A stretch of 64,000 nucleotides of DNA, from contig CAKOOH010000001.1 in assembly GCA_934098485.1 (NCBI GenBank), positions 62,001 through 126,000 of the forward strand, in the 5' to 3' direction. Position numbers and translations under genes: made by a program. Position 1 is the first letter of the stretch. Each line of letters starts with the position of its first letter. This document shows positions 17,933 to 26,474 of this stretch, one piece after another. This DNA comes from an uncultured Bacilli bacterium. Lineage in GTDB: Bacteria; Bacillota_I; Bacilli_A; RF39; UBA660. The notes beneath the pieces were generated by a model. It worked only from the letters and a program-made list of their open reading frames with translations. It searched no databases and was not told the origin of the DNA.

Positions 17933-17961
17933 TTGACAAAGTTTTATAAATTTTATATTAT
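17933..17961 (+). promoter_or_regulatory. Strong promoter of the small RNA at 17968
   Basis: Consensus -35 TTGACA (17933-17938), exactly 17 bp, then -10 TATTAT (17956-17961). No ribosome-binding site or reading frame follows before a terminator 100 nt on, which argues for a non-coding transcript. Confidence 0.8.
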
Positions 17962-17967
17962 AGTTAT

Positions 17968-18064
17968 AGCATGATAGAAATGTCATGCTGATATCTCTAA
18001 CGATCTTAATGTTAGAGTGTATCAACCAAAACCCCCTGAAGAGGCCGAAAGGCCTCATTTTTGT
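17968..18064 (+). ncRNA. Small RNA of about 97 nt with C-rich single-stranded region; integration target
   Basis: Hairpin 1: GCATGA (17969-17974) with TCATGC (17983-17988). Hairpin 2: TGATA (17989-17993) with TATCA (18020-18024), continued by CTCTAAC (17995-18001) with GTTAGAG (18011-18017). An unpaired stretch ACCAAAACCCCCTGAA (18025-18040) follows, then terminator GAGGCC-GAAA-GGCCTC and T-run (18041-18064). The layout resembles the C-rich-motif sRNAs of Firmicutes (RsaE-like), which pair with Shine-Dalgarno sequences; that parallel is inference. The C-rich core is repeated at the boundaries of the downstream mobile elements, so this RNA gene is their likely attachment site. Confidence 0.65.
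18032..18043. other. Attachment core at the left end of element 1
   Basis: CCCCCTGAAGAG, identical to 29346-29357 and nearly repeated at 40524-40537. It lies inside the small RNA just before its terminator. The RNA terminator to its right probably belongs to the inserted element, because a different hairpin follows the core at 29355 and 40536. Confidence 0.6.
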
Positions 18065-18098
18065 TTATTTTAAAGAATTTGAGGCCTATTAAATTATT

Positions 18099-18118
18099 TT
18101 AGGTACTAAGTTAGGTAC
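18099..18118. repeat. Left arm-type repeats of element 1
   Basis: TTAGGTAC at 18099-18106 and again at 18111-18118, spaced 12 bp start to start. The same pair at the same spacing occurs at 29207/29219, near the other end of the element. This fits arm-binding sites for a Tn916-type integrase with an N-terminal arm domain. Confidence 0.65.
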
Positions 18119-18181
18119 GTAAATTTAAAAAAATACTAATTTTTTGACATAAATTATTGGTATTTTATTTTTATAATAGTA

Positions 18182-18210
18182 TTGACATTCATACTGACAA
18201 AATATAAAAT
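18182..18210 (+). promoter_or_regulatory. Promoter of the AbiEi-like gene
   Basis: TTGACA (18182-18187), a 17-bp spacer and TAAAAT (18205-18210), 31 bp upstream of ATG 18241. Confidence 0.7.
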
Positions 18211-18240
18211 AATGATATAAAAGTCAAAAGGAGAATGTAT

Positions 18241-18867
18241 ATGGAAAAGATGACTATAAAAGAGTTTAAAGATCAAAGTAATATTGAGATAATACAGGAG
18301 CTAATGAAGGTTAATAATGGATATATTACATCTAAACAACTAACCGAATTGGGCATTCATAGAATGTATCTTAATATTATGGTAGATAGAGGTATTATAG
18401 AAAAACTTGATAATGGAATATATCTTGATGTTAATAAATTTCCAGATTCTTATTATGTACTTAATTTGAATTTATCAGGTATTATATATTCTCATATGAC
18501 TGCATTATATTTTCATGGATTATCAATTAAAGCTCCTGATACCAAGTATGATATAACTGTTAAGAAAAATTATAATAGTGTTAAATTGAAAAATCATAAT
18601 GTATTTTATGTATCTGATGATATATATGAATTAGGATTAACGGAAGTGAAAACACCATTTGGAAATAATGTTAGAGTATATGATATTGAAAGATGTATAT
18701 GTGATATTATAAGGTCTAAAAAAAGAATGGATAATGAACATATTAAATATAGTTTAAGAGAATATATTAAGAGAAAGGATAAGGATCTTGTTAAACTTTC
18801 TAAGTACGCAGATAAAATGGGTATTAAAAAAGAAGTAATGGATTTATTGGAGTGGTTATATGAATAA
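18241..18867 (+). CDS. AbiEi-type antitoxin / transcriptional regulator
   Basis: 208 aa. The N-terminal winged helix (GYITSKQLTELGIHRMYL, then GIIEKLDNGIYL) is typical of AbiEi antitoxins of type IV toxin-antitoxin phage-abortive systems. The C-terminal region (LSGIIYSHMTALYFHGL, KTPFGNNVRVYDIERCI) is the AbiEi core. AAAGGAG at 18227-18233 fits ATG 18241 and is too close to ATG 18235. The expected partner, an AbiEii nucleotidyltransferase toxin, is absent: two small genes follow instead. The next gene overlaps by 8 nt, so they form an operon. The antitoxin is an orphan here or works with a different partner. Confidence 0.8.
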   Translation: MEKMTIKEFKDQSNIEIIQELMKVNNGYITSKQLTELGIHRMYLNIMVDRGIIEKLDNGIYLDVNKFPDSYYVLNLNLSGIIYSHMTALYFHGLSIKAPDTKYDITVKKNYNSVKLKNHNVFYVSDDIYELGLTEVKTPFGNNVRVYDIERCICDIIRSKKRMDNEHIKYSLREYIKRKDKDLVKLSKYADKMGIKKEVMDLLEWLYE

Positions 18868-19060
18868 GATAATAGTTAATAAAATTAAATGTAAAAAATG
18901 TGGAGATGTTATTGAATCAACATATAGATATGATTTTAAATTTTGTAAATGCGGTGCAGTTGCTGTAGATGGTGGAAAAGATTATTTAAGAAGATTAGGA
19001 TATGAAGAAGATTATGAAGAATTATCTGAAGTAGTGAAGGAGGATAAAAAAGATGAATGA
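18860..19060 (+). CDS. Small zinc-ribbon protein (DUF7695-like)
   Basis: 66 aa. Two paired-cysteine motifs (CKKCG near residue 11 and CKCG near 30) form a likely zinc ribbon, followed by GGKDYLRRLG and an acidic tail. Similar small proteins are common in mobile elements and prophages; I believe the family is DUF7695, from memory. It overlaps the preceding antitoxin gene and the next frameshifted gene by 8 nt each, so all three are translationally coupled. Confidence 0.65.
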   Translation: MNKIIVNKIKCKKCGDVIESTYRYDFKFCKCGAVAVDGGKDYLRRLGYEEDYEELSEVVKEDKKDE

Positions 19061-19366
19061 TAAATACGTATTTGAAACTGAAAGTTCTAGAGAAATGGAA
19101 ATAGTAGCTTCTAGACATAAAATACTATCAGTTTTAGATGATATAAAGAATTGGCGTAGAGAATTATATAAAGGATATGATAATAATGTAAGAATCTATG
19201 TAATGGTAAATTATATACTCACACTGATTTTGAAGAAGCAAGAGATAAATTACCAAAAGATGAACATGGATTAATAAAAGATTGTAAGCATGTTTATTTA
19301 GATATTGATTTAATAGATAAAATTGATAATATACTTTCAGAAGTTAATTATTTATTAGATTACTAA
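19053..19366 (+). pseudogene. Small accessory protein gene interrupted by a one-base deletion
   Basis: The frame from ATG 19053 runs to 19274 as it stands, but the sense-looking protein changes frame at about 19200-19204: ...NNVRIYV continues one frame over as NGKLYTHTDFEEARDKLPKDE and ends with TAA 19364-19366. Restoring one A in GTAATGG joins the two parts into about 104 aa. No slippery heptamer is present, so this looks like an indel or sequencing error and not programmed frameshifting. Function unknown. Confidence 0.6.
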
Positions 19367-19511
19367 ATTCTATTTATGTATTGACAAAACAAATAATAAT
19401 TAGTAAAATATCATTTATTATTTATGTTTTTGTGAAAAAATCACAAAAATAATAAAAATAAGTATACTTTTTTATAATTTGAGTATATAATATTAATAGG
19501 AGGAGATAAAA

Positions 19512-20780
19512 ATGCTTATAGAATTTAGTGTTAAAAATTTTTTATCATTTAAAGATAAAGTTACATTATCAATGGAAAAAGGTAATGGTGATGAAAAACT
19601 AGAAAATGTATTTACTAAAAATGATGTTGATCTGTTAAGAACAACTGCTATTTATGGAGCAAATGCATCTGGTAAAACAAATATTTTAAAAGCTTTTACT
19701 TGCGCAATATTAATGATTAGAAATTCTAATTTTATGAATGCCACTAATAAATGGCTTTCAATAAAACCTTTCTTATTTGATAAAAAAACAAGTAAGGAAC
19801 CTAGTGAATTTGAATTTATTTTCATTGCTAATGGTGTTAAATATAGATACTTCTTTAGTGCAGATGCAAATAAGATATATGATGAAATTTTAGATGCATA
19901 TTATACACAGAAACCAACAAATATATTTACAAGAACAAATACAAATGATTATGAATTTAATAATGATAAATCTAAATTAGACTCAATAGCTGCAAAGAAT
20001 ACTGAAAATAAACTATTTTTAACAACAGCAACAACTTGGAATTATGATAAAACAAAAGATGCATTTTTATGGTTTAGTGAAAAAATTGATACATATGATT
20101 CATTTGATAGGATATTAGATCAGGACTTAATTGAATATAGTAAAAATGATGGAGAATTAAAAGAATTTGCTTTAAAATTATTAAAAGAAGCAGATATATT
20201 TATTAAAGATATTCATGTTGATTATGAAGAAAAAGAAATGGATAATGCAATGATGGATTTGTTAATTCCACCACTTGCTAGAACTAACGGAACATTTAAA
20301 ATGTCTAATGTTAGAATAGAATTAGAACATGAAATAACTGATGAAAATAAAAATAAACATATTTATAGTTTAAATTTCAATGATGAATCATCAGGAACAC
20401 GAACATTATTTGCTTTAGCGCCATTTTTAAAAAGAGCATTTGAGAGTACAAAAACAATTGTAGTAGATGAACTAGAAAAAAGTATGCATCCAGCATTAGT
20501 AGAATTTATTGTAAAACTATTTAATGATAAATCTGTTAATAAAGCAAATAGTCAGTTGATATTCATAACTCATGCAACAAATTTATTAACAATAGAATTA
20601 TTAAGAAGAGATCAGATATGGTTTACTGAAAAAAATCCAGACACTGGTGTTTCAGAATTATATCCACTTGATTCGTTTTCAGTTAGAAAAGATGAAAATA
20701 TTCAGAAAGGTTACATAAATGGTAGATATGGGGCAGTTCCATTTATAAAAGATATTGATTCATGGCCAGAAGATATGTAG
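19512..20780 (+). CDS. AAA family ATPase, RloA / AbiLi-like
   Basis: 422 aa ABC/SMC-type ATPase without long coiled coils. The N-terminus MLIEFSVKNFLSFKDKVTLS is typical of the family. Walker A GANASGKT at 49-56, Walker B TIVVDELEKSMHP around 315-327, and the following FITHATNLL switch. It overlaps by 19 nt the RloB gene downstream. Together they match the RloA-RloB or AbiL two-gene anti-phage arrangement, in which the ATPase controls a Toprim-like effector. Ribosome-binding site TAGGAGGAG. Confidence 0.82.
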   Translation: MLIEFSVKNFLSFKDKVTLSMEKGNGDEKLENVFTKNDVDLLRTTAIYGANASGKTNILKAFTCAILMIRNSNFMNATNKWLSIKPFLFDKKTSKEPSEFEFIFIANGVKYRYFFSADANKIYDEILDAYYTQKPTNIFTRTNTNDYEFNNDKSKLDSIAAKNTENKLFLTTATTWNYDKTKDAFLWFSEKIDTYDSFDRILDQDLIEYSKNDGELKEFALKLLKEADIFIKDIHVDYEEKEMDNAMMDLLIPPLARTNGTFKMSNVRIELEHEITDENKNKHIYSLNFNDESSGTRTLFALAPFLKRAFESTKTIVVDELEKSMHPALVEFIVKLFNDKSVNKANSQLIFITHATNLLTIELLRRDQIWFTEKNPDTGVSELYPLDSFSVRKDENIQKGYINGRYGAVPFIKDIDSWPEDM

Positions 20781-21376
20781 CACCAAGAAAAAGTAAAAGA
20801 CCAATAATTATTATTGGCTCTGAAGGTGAAGGTAGAAATACAGAAAAGTGTTATTTTGGAAACTTTTCAAATAATAGTTTAAGAATTAAATTTTCTACTG
20901 GTGGGAGTACTAATCCTAAAGGAATGGTTGATGATTTGATTAATTATATTCATAATATAGATGCTAAATCAGAAGATCACATAAGAACATTCTTAGTACT
21001 AGATACAGATTTAAGTGAAAAACGAATAAGTGAAATAAAAGAAATAGAACAGAAATGCAAAGATAATAATATTGAAATCATAACTTCGGCTCCAACATTT
21101 GAAATATGGTTTTTAATGCATTATAGAAACAATAAATTAAAGTTTCTAACAAGTAAAGATGTAAAAAGGGAATTAGAAAAAATTAATGGTACATATTCAG
21201 AAACTATGGATATGTATAACAAAATTAAAAATCAAACAGATGATGCAAGAAGTACTGCACAATCTATTGAACAACAAATTATTAAAGATAGTGAAGATTT
21301 ATTAAAATCTAATCCACATTCTAGTGTTTATAAAATATTAGATGCAATAGATGAATTTAATAATTTGAAAGATTAA
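20762..21376 (+). CDS. RloB / AbiLii-like Toprim-type protein
   Basis: 204 aa. RloB signature: SEGEGRNTEKCYF with Glu21/Glu23, a following VLDTDL with Asp81 and Asp83, and SAPTFEIWFLMHY at 109-121. The E...DxD layout resembles a Toprim metal-binding site, so it is probably the nuclease or effector half. It overlaps the upstream ATPase gene, indicating coupled translation and a complex. Members of this family are found within restriction and abortive-infection islands. Confidence 0.82.
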   Translation: MARRYVAPRKSKRPIIIIGSEGEGRNTEKCYFGNFSNNSLRIKFSTGGSTNPKGMVDDLINYIHNIDAKSEDHIRTFLVLDTDLSEKRISEIKEIEQKCKDNNIEIITSAPTFEIWFLMHYRNNKLKFLTSKDVKRELEKINGTYSETMDMYNKIKNQTDDARSTAQSIEQQIIKDSEDLLKSNPHSSVYKILDAIDEFNNLKD

Positions 21377-21411
21377 ATAATTCTCTCTATATAACAAATA
21401 TAAACATATGT

Positions 21412-21476
21412 TATAATGTAGTAAAGAAAGCGCTAGTACAGGCTTGATTAACAAGTTTATGTATTGGCGCTTTTTT
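21412..21476 (+). promoter_or_regulatory. Promoter-proximal terminator (attenuator) ahead of the RloC-like gene
   Basis: A TATAAT box (21412-21417) is followed by a long hairpin: AAAGCGC (21427-21433) with GCGCTTT (21467-21473), continuing inward through GTACA/TGTAT and GGCTTG/CAAGTT. A T-run (21471-21476) completes an intrinsic terminator before the ribosome-binding site (AAAGGAG) and ATG 21499. RNA started here must pass a terminator to reach the gene, or is released as a tiny RNA of about 50 nt. Confidence 0.6.
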
Positions 21477-21498
21477 AGTAGTAAAGGAGTATAAATAT

Positions 21499-23688
21499 AT
21501 GGAAGTTACTTTTAGAAATTATGAGACAAATAAAGATATTACACTTAATTCAGAAAAATCTTTATTAGTAATTTATGGTAAAAATGGTAGTGGAAAGACA
21601 ACTTTATCGAGAAATAATTATTTTGATAAAAATTATGTTTTTAATGAAGATTTTATTTTTTCGAATGTTTATAATATTACAGAAACTGGTGCTTCGCAAA
21701 CCGCTTCCACTAAAGAAAAATTTTCCGGACTTTGGTTAGGCGAAGATATTGTAAAAATAAGAAAAGAAATTAGTAATATATTGGAAATTGAGAAAAAGAT
21801 AAAAAATGATTTTCAAACTGAACAAACAAAATTACTAGATTTTTTTGCTAAAAATCAAATTCAAGTTAATATTTATGATAAAATCAAAGAATTAAATGAT
21901 AAAGATTTTTGCTTGAATTTAGAAAAATATGATGAGCAAAAAGAAAACTATATTTCGACTTTAATTTTTAAAACCAATATAACAGATAAAGAAAAGTTTA
22001 TTGAAAAATTAACATATTATAGAAAAAATGATATTTATAATATGCTTGTTTCAAAGATAAAATCTAATAACTTATTATCTGAATTAATATTTGCAGATGT
22101 TAAAGGTTATATTGATAATATAAATATGAGGATAAGTCTATTAAGTAAGCAAAAAGAAATAATAGATGAAGTTGAAAAAATATATAAAGATGAAGAAATT
22201 ACTAATGATCTAAAGGAAAAAATACAAGATTGGTATGAAATCCATAAGGATAGGAATAAATGTGTATTTTGTGGCAATACAAATATAGAATCTGCAAAAA
22301 CAAAATGGAAAAAAGTTTTTTTGAATGAATTTATTGATTGCAAAAATAAATTAATAAAGGAATTAAGAATTGATTTAAATTATTGCGAAAATATTATCAA
22401 TGAAAAACAATTTGCTGAAGTTGATAAAGATATTATTGACACTATTTCTAAATTGATCAACTATTTAAAAAAATACATTGAAGATACCGAAAAAAATGTA
22501 TTTTCAAAATTTGAATATAAAGTGGAATTTGTAAAAAAAGAAATTGTAGAATTAAATGATTTAATAAACAATTTAGTTAATTATGTTTTGAATAAAAAGA
22601 AAGATATCTTAGGTTTTTATCATAATTCACAGCAATTTGTAGAAAAATTAAAAAAAGAAAAATTAGAATTAACTGATAAATTAATGGATGAAAAAGGCAT
22701 TATAATAGCTGATAGTATAAACAAAAAATTTGAAAAATTTGGATTAAATAAGAATATAAAGATAATTGTTGATAAACGCTCTACACCTCACAAATTTACA
22801 TATTCTATCGAAAATCATAGTAATATTAATGAATTAAGTGATGGTCAAAAACATAAATTAGCGCTAGCAATTTTTATGAATTATCTTGAAAATCACGATT
22901 TGAAAGGTAAAACAATTGTTATTGATGATCCAGTGGTTTCACTAGACATTTCGAGTTATATTTTATTTAAACAATATTTATTAAATGATTTAATAATTCA
23001 AAAATTTGATGAAAGTACTAAATTGATATTATTAACACATGATATCACATATTTATATATCCAATTGTCTAATATATTTGAGAATCAACATATGAGAAAT
23101 ATAACGCAAGTATTTAAATTGAATGGGGTTAAAATCGAAGAAATTCCATTAGACTTTATTAAAACAGATGACATCACACTATTTAGAGAAGCACTTGATA
23201 GTTTAACAAACATATCTGAACTAAGAATATTGAATGCAATAATAAATAAAATTTTCAGAATTGAAATAGACCTTAAGTTAAGGTTTTTTGGATTATCACT
23301 TACCGATAAAATAGGAATCGAAGAATTAAAAATTGATGAGGATAAAAAGAAAATAATTCGAGATTATGGGAAACACATTGTAGAAACAAGCAGAAGAGAT
23401 CATCCGACCGATAGTGATATTCAACAAAGTTTATTATATTTAAAAGAAGTATCAGATATTTTAGGATTTAATGATTTTATCACAGATAACCATATTGAAA
23501 ATATTAATAAAATAGTTAATGAACAAATAGATGGACCAATAAATAGTGAGTTGTTTAATTTAATTGACTCTGTAAAGAAATTCCTAAAATCGGATAATAA
23601 TGATGACTTTAAAAATTATATTGAACATACAAGGAATTCTTATACTCGTAATCTTATTGGTTTGGGGTTAGATGATTATTTCAATTAA
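21499..23688 (+). CDS. Coiled-coil AAA ATPase with CxxC hook (RloC/PrrC-like)
   Basis: 729 aa. Walker A GKNGSGKT at 27-34, ABC signature LSDGQ at 446-450, Walker B TIVIDDPVVSLD at 472-483, and switch His in LLTHD near 512-515. Long Lys/Glu coiled coils between the ATPase halves carry C255-VF-C258, a Rad50-like hook. This layout is that of the AAA_13/RloC-PrrC group of suicide anticodon nucleases, whose C-terminal domain cuts tRNA. The C-terminal 200 aa here is divergent, and I cannot assign the nuclease triad with confidence (candidates around SRRDHPTDSD). Defence function is inferred. Confidence 0.7.
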   Translation: MEVTFRNYETNKDITLNSEKSLLVIYGKNGSGKTTLSRNNYFDKNYVFNEDFIFSNVYNITETGASQTASTKEKFSGLWLGEDIVKIRKEISNILEIEKKIKNDFQTEQTKLLDFFAKNQIQVNIYDKIKELNDKDFCLNLEKYDEQKENYISTLIFKTNITDKEKFIEKLTYYRKNDIYNMLVSKIKSNNLLSELIFADVKGYIDNINMRISLLSKQKEIIDEVEKIYKDEEITNDLKEKIQDWYEIHKDRNKCVFCGNTNIESAKTKWKKVFLNEFIDCKNKLIKELRIDLNYCENIINEKQFAEVDKDIIDTISKLINYLKKYIEDTEKNVFSKFEYKVEFVKKEIVELNDLINNLVNYVLNKKKDILGFYHNSQQFVEKLKKEKLELTDKLMDEKGIIIADSINKKFEKFGLNKNIKIIVDKRSTPHKFTYSIENHSNINELSDGQKHKLALAIFMNYLENHDLKGKTIVIDDPVVSLDISSYILFKQYLLNDLIIQKFDESTKLILLTHDITYLYIQLSNIFENQHMRNITQVFKLNGVKIEEIPLDFIKTDDITLFREALDSLTNISELRILNAIINKIFRIEIDLKLRFFGLSLTDKIGIEELKIDEDKKKIIRDYGKHIVETSRRDHPTDSDIQQSLLYLKEVSDILGFNDFITDNHIENINKIVNEQIDGPINSELFNLIDSVKKFLKSDNNDDFKNYIEHTRNSYTRNLIGLGLDDYFN

Positions 23689-23727
23689 AAAGACCTAGTC
23701 CACTAAAGGACTAGGTCATCTTCTTTT
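23687..23727. terminator. Strong bidirectional terminator
   Basis: GACCTAGTCC (23692-23701) and GGACTAGGTC (23708-23717) form a perfect 10-bp stem with loop ACTAAA, flanked by AAAAA on the left and a T-rich run on the right. It ends the RloC-like gene and overlaps the 3' end of the convergent integrase. Confidence 0.85.
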
Positions 23728-24942
23728 TTATTATCTAAATCTTCATTATAATCATAATACTCAGCATCTTCATAATCAATAATTGTTTCTTTAGGTTCAG
23801 GTAATTCTTTCTGCTTACTTTCTAATAATTTAGTATTTTGAACTTCTATAATTTGAACTATGTTCTCAAGTCTATTTTGGTACATATGAGAGTAGGTATT
23901 AAGTGTTTCATCAATTTTAGAATGTCCTAAGTACTTAGCTACTAATATTGGCTCCACTATCAATTAATAGCGATGCACAACTATGTCTAAAATCATGTAC
24001 TCTTATATCTTTAACACCAGCTTTAAAAGCATTTTTAGTTTTTCTATCTCTTAATGTAGTTTCTGGTAATGGATCAATATCTCCAAAAACATACCAGTTA
24101 TCATTGAAATTATAAAATCTACTACTATCATCGTATAAATCTTTTAAGTAATTTAATAAGAAATTTGGAATAGGTATTGTTCTGTAACTAGACATTGTCT
24201 TGGGACTGGATACAGAGTAGGGTTTACCAGTATTTGGATCAGGTGTTTTAGTAATATTTTTATTTACTGATAAACAACCTTTTCTAAAGTTAATATCATT
24301 CCATGTTAATCCTCTAAGCTCACCATTTCTTAATCCATAATAGAATAATACTTGAAATGCACATACAAATTTAGGATCATCTTCAACAGATAAGAATTTT
24401 TGAAATTCTTCTGGTGTATAGAATAACATTTCTCTTTTTCTTTCATTAGGATTAGTGAAATTAGTCATTTTATTATAAACTTTAATAAAATTAATATCAT
24501 ACCATTTAGTTCCAAAATTCATTATTGCTTTTAAATATTTATAAATACCATTTTTATATCTAGTAGATATCTTTTGCTTATTTATATATTGTCTCCACAT
24601 TTCATAATGTCTAATATTAAATGATTCAAGTTTTATATTTAATAAAGGTTCTAAATAAACCATCATATTTTTATAATTATAAAGAGTAGTAGGTTTAACT
24701 TTATCTTCTTGATATTTATAATGCTCTTCAATTAATTCTTTAAAGGTTAAATCACTAAATTCAGTAATATTTTTAATATTAATTTTAAATTCTGCTTCAT
24801 GATCTTTAGCTTCACGTCTAGTAGCAAACTTTTTAGAGTGATATCTTCTGGGTCTTCCTAAGTAATCTCTATAAGTTAAATCGACCATCCATGTTCGACC
24901 ATCTTTTGTAGCTTCTTTATTTTTTACTTGTCTTATAGCCAT
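23703..24942 (-). pseudogene. Tyrosine integrase of element 1, frameshifted before the catalytic Tyr
   Basis: N-terminal arm-binding domain (WMVDLTYRDYLGRPRRYHSK) as in Tn916-type integrases, SAM-like core-binding domain, and a catalytic domain with YYGLRNGELRGLTW and VHDFRHSCASLL. The first frame ends just after GANISS at about 23935. The rest (VAKYLGHSKIDETLNTYSH, with the nucleophile Tyr) is in another frame down to 23703. About five bases seem lost at the junction compared with the family sequence GAN-hydrophobic-VAKYLGH. The recombinase should therefore be inactive. It lies mid-element, not next to an attachment site, which is unusual. Confidence 0.85.
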
Positions 24943-25022
24943 AAATCTCCTCCTTTGTTATTTGTTTCATCGAATTCTCTTTGTGCTTCTTCATCCATTT
25001 GTCTTAGTCTTACACCTATTCT
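24933..25022 (-). pseudogene. 3' fragment of a small gene upstream of the integrase
   Basis: On the minus strand an open frame of about 28 codons (LRQMDEEAQREFDETNNKGG) runs into the integrase start and ends at 24933-24935, overlapping the integrase ATG by 10 nt. In such elements this position usually holds an excisionase or small DNA-binding protein. Its 5' part is missing: at about 25020 the sequence switches to the plus-strand hsdM remnant, marking a recombination junction. Confidence 0.5.
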
Positions 25023-25304
25023 TTAGGAACTCAAAGAAAGCCAATAAGTGGAAATGAAATACCAAATATTATAAAAGTAGTAAATAATTTTAAAGAGAAT
25101 AAAGAATTTGATTATGATAAGGCTTTTGTTGTTTCTAAAGAAGAATTATTAAAAGATGATTGTTCTCTAACTTTAAATAAATACAAAAAAGTTGAAGTAG
25201 AAGAAAAAGAATATGAAAAACCAGAAGTAATTCTTAAAGAAATAATGGATATGGAGGAAGAATTTAAAACAAGACTTAAAGAACTTGGAGAGATGATTAA
25301 ATGA
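25020..25304 (+). pseudogene. hsdM: Truncated type I methylase hsdM (C-terminal remnant)
   Basis: About 94 codons, open from 25008 and HsdM-like from about 25020: GTQRKPISGNEIPNII, then DKAFVVSKEELLKDDCSLTL and a Glu/Lys coiled-coil end. This is the standard C-terminus of a type I N6-adenine methylase, directly coupled to hsdS by an ATGA overlap. The catalytic domain (NPPF and SAM motifs) is absent. No start codon with a ribosome-binding site precedes it. Confidence 0.75.
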
Positions 25305-26407
25305 AATATCTAAAAATAAAAGATATTATTGTAAATACTTCTCCAGAAAAAGTCCCAGTTGGAACTACTCCCTACATTGAAATAGGTGATATTGATATAT
25401 TTAATAAAACATATCAACATAAAGACAAAAAATCTGTTAGCGGAGCTAAATACGCATTAAAAGACTCAATTATAGTATCAACTGTAAGGCCTACTAGAGG
25501 AGCAATTTCTATAATAAAAGAAGAAAAAATAACTGTATCTAACGCATTTGCTATTATAAATGTAGATAAAGAACAATGTAATTTTAAATATTTATTTTAT
25601 ATGATAAATAGCAATAAATTTTATCAATATTTAGGATCTAATTCAAAGGGAGCAACTTATCCTACTTGTTCGAGAGAAGATGTTTATAATTATGAAATTG
25701 CATTACCTTCCTTAGACGAACAAAACAAAATAGTTAAAATATTCGACAACATATCTAATAGTATTATTGTTAAGAAACAACAGGTATTTAAACTAGAACA
25801 ATTAATTAAATCACAATTTATCAAAATGTTTGAAAAAAATAACGATTATAAAACATTTAAATTAGAAGAGATTGGATATATGCAAACTGGTGGAACTCCA
25901 TCTAGAAAAAATAATGAATATTTCAAAGGAAATATAAATTGGTTTACTGCTGGAGAATTGAATAGCCTGTTTATTAATGATTCTATTGAAAAAATAACTG
26001 TCGATGCATTAGAACATAGTTCTGCAAAATTGTTTAAAGAAAACAGCTTATTGATAGGAATGTATGATACAGCGGCTATGAAAATGGGTATTCTAAAACA
26101 TGAAGCAGCTTCGAATCAAGTATGTACAAATTTTTATCCCAAAGATAATAATGTAAATATAATTTGGTTATATTATTATCTCAACCATCACAAAGAAGAT
26201 TTGCTAAACGAAAGAAAAGGAATCCGTCAAAAAAATATAAGTCTGGCTATATTAAAGAATTATTCAGTTAAGTTATATTCAATTATGATTCAAAATAAGT
26301 TTGCTAACATAGTAAAACGAATCGATAAACAGAAATATGAATTTGAAAAACAATTAGAAAAATTAAAAGAATTACAAGAATCATTGATGAAAGAGTATTT
26401 CGGATAA
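25301..26407 (+). CDS. hsdS: Type I restriction-modification specificity subunit
   Basis: 368 aa. Two target-recognition domains (about 1-150 and 185-335), each followed by a conserved helical spacer: LPSLDEQNKIVKIFDNI with a coiled coil to LEQLIKSQFIKMFEK, and later NKFANIVKRIDKQK to LQESLMKEYFG. The second domain starts with the typical GYMQTGGTPSRKNNEYF. It should dictate the bipartite DNA target of an M2S complex. Its hsdM is truncated and no hsdR is present, so here it is an orphan or works with a methylase encoded elsewhere. The adjacent broken integrase recalls loci where hsdS alleles are shuffled. Confidence 0.9.
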   Translation: MKYLKIKDIIVNTSPEKVPVGTTPYIEIGDIDIFNKTYQHKDKKSVSGAKYALKDSIIVSTVRPTRGAISIIKEEKITVSNAFAIINVDKEQCNFKYLFYMINSNKFYQYLGSNSKGATYPTCSREDVYNYEIALPSLDEQNKIVKIFDNISNSIIVKKQQVFKLEQLIKSQFIKMFEKNNDYKTFKLEEIGYMQTGGTPSRKNNEYFKGNINWFTAGELNSLFINDSIEKITVDALEHSSAKLFKENSLLIGMYDTAAMKMGILKHEAASNQVCTNFYPKDNNVNIIWLYYYLNHHKEDLLNERKGIRQKNISLAILKNYSVKLYSIMIQNKFANIVKRIDKQKYEFEKQLEKLKELQESLMKEYFG

Positions 26408-26413
26408 TGCTTT

Positions 26414-26438
26414 AAACGACTAAATAAGTCGTTTTTTT
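26414..26438 (+). terminator. Intrinsic terminator after hsdS
   Basis: AAACGACT (26414-26421) pairs with AGTCGTTT (26427-26434), followed by a T-run. A TATAAT box for the helicase gene follows closely. Confidence 0.85.
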
Positions 26439-26474
26439 ATGATATAATAAATGAGTTATGAGTGGTGATGAATT

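Noticed and set aside
18099..18118. Paired TTAGGTAC repeats as the start of a CRISPR array
   Set aside because: Only two 8-bp units with 4-bp gaps occur at each site; no spacers or cas genes. They fit integrase arm sites.
19053..19274. Frameshift at 19200 as a programmed recoding event
   Set aside because: No slippery heptamer or downstream stem is present; a lost A in GTAATGG is simpler.
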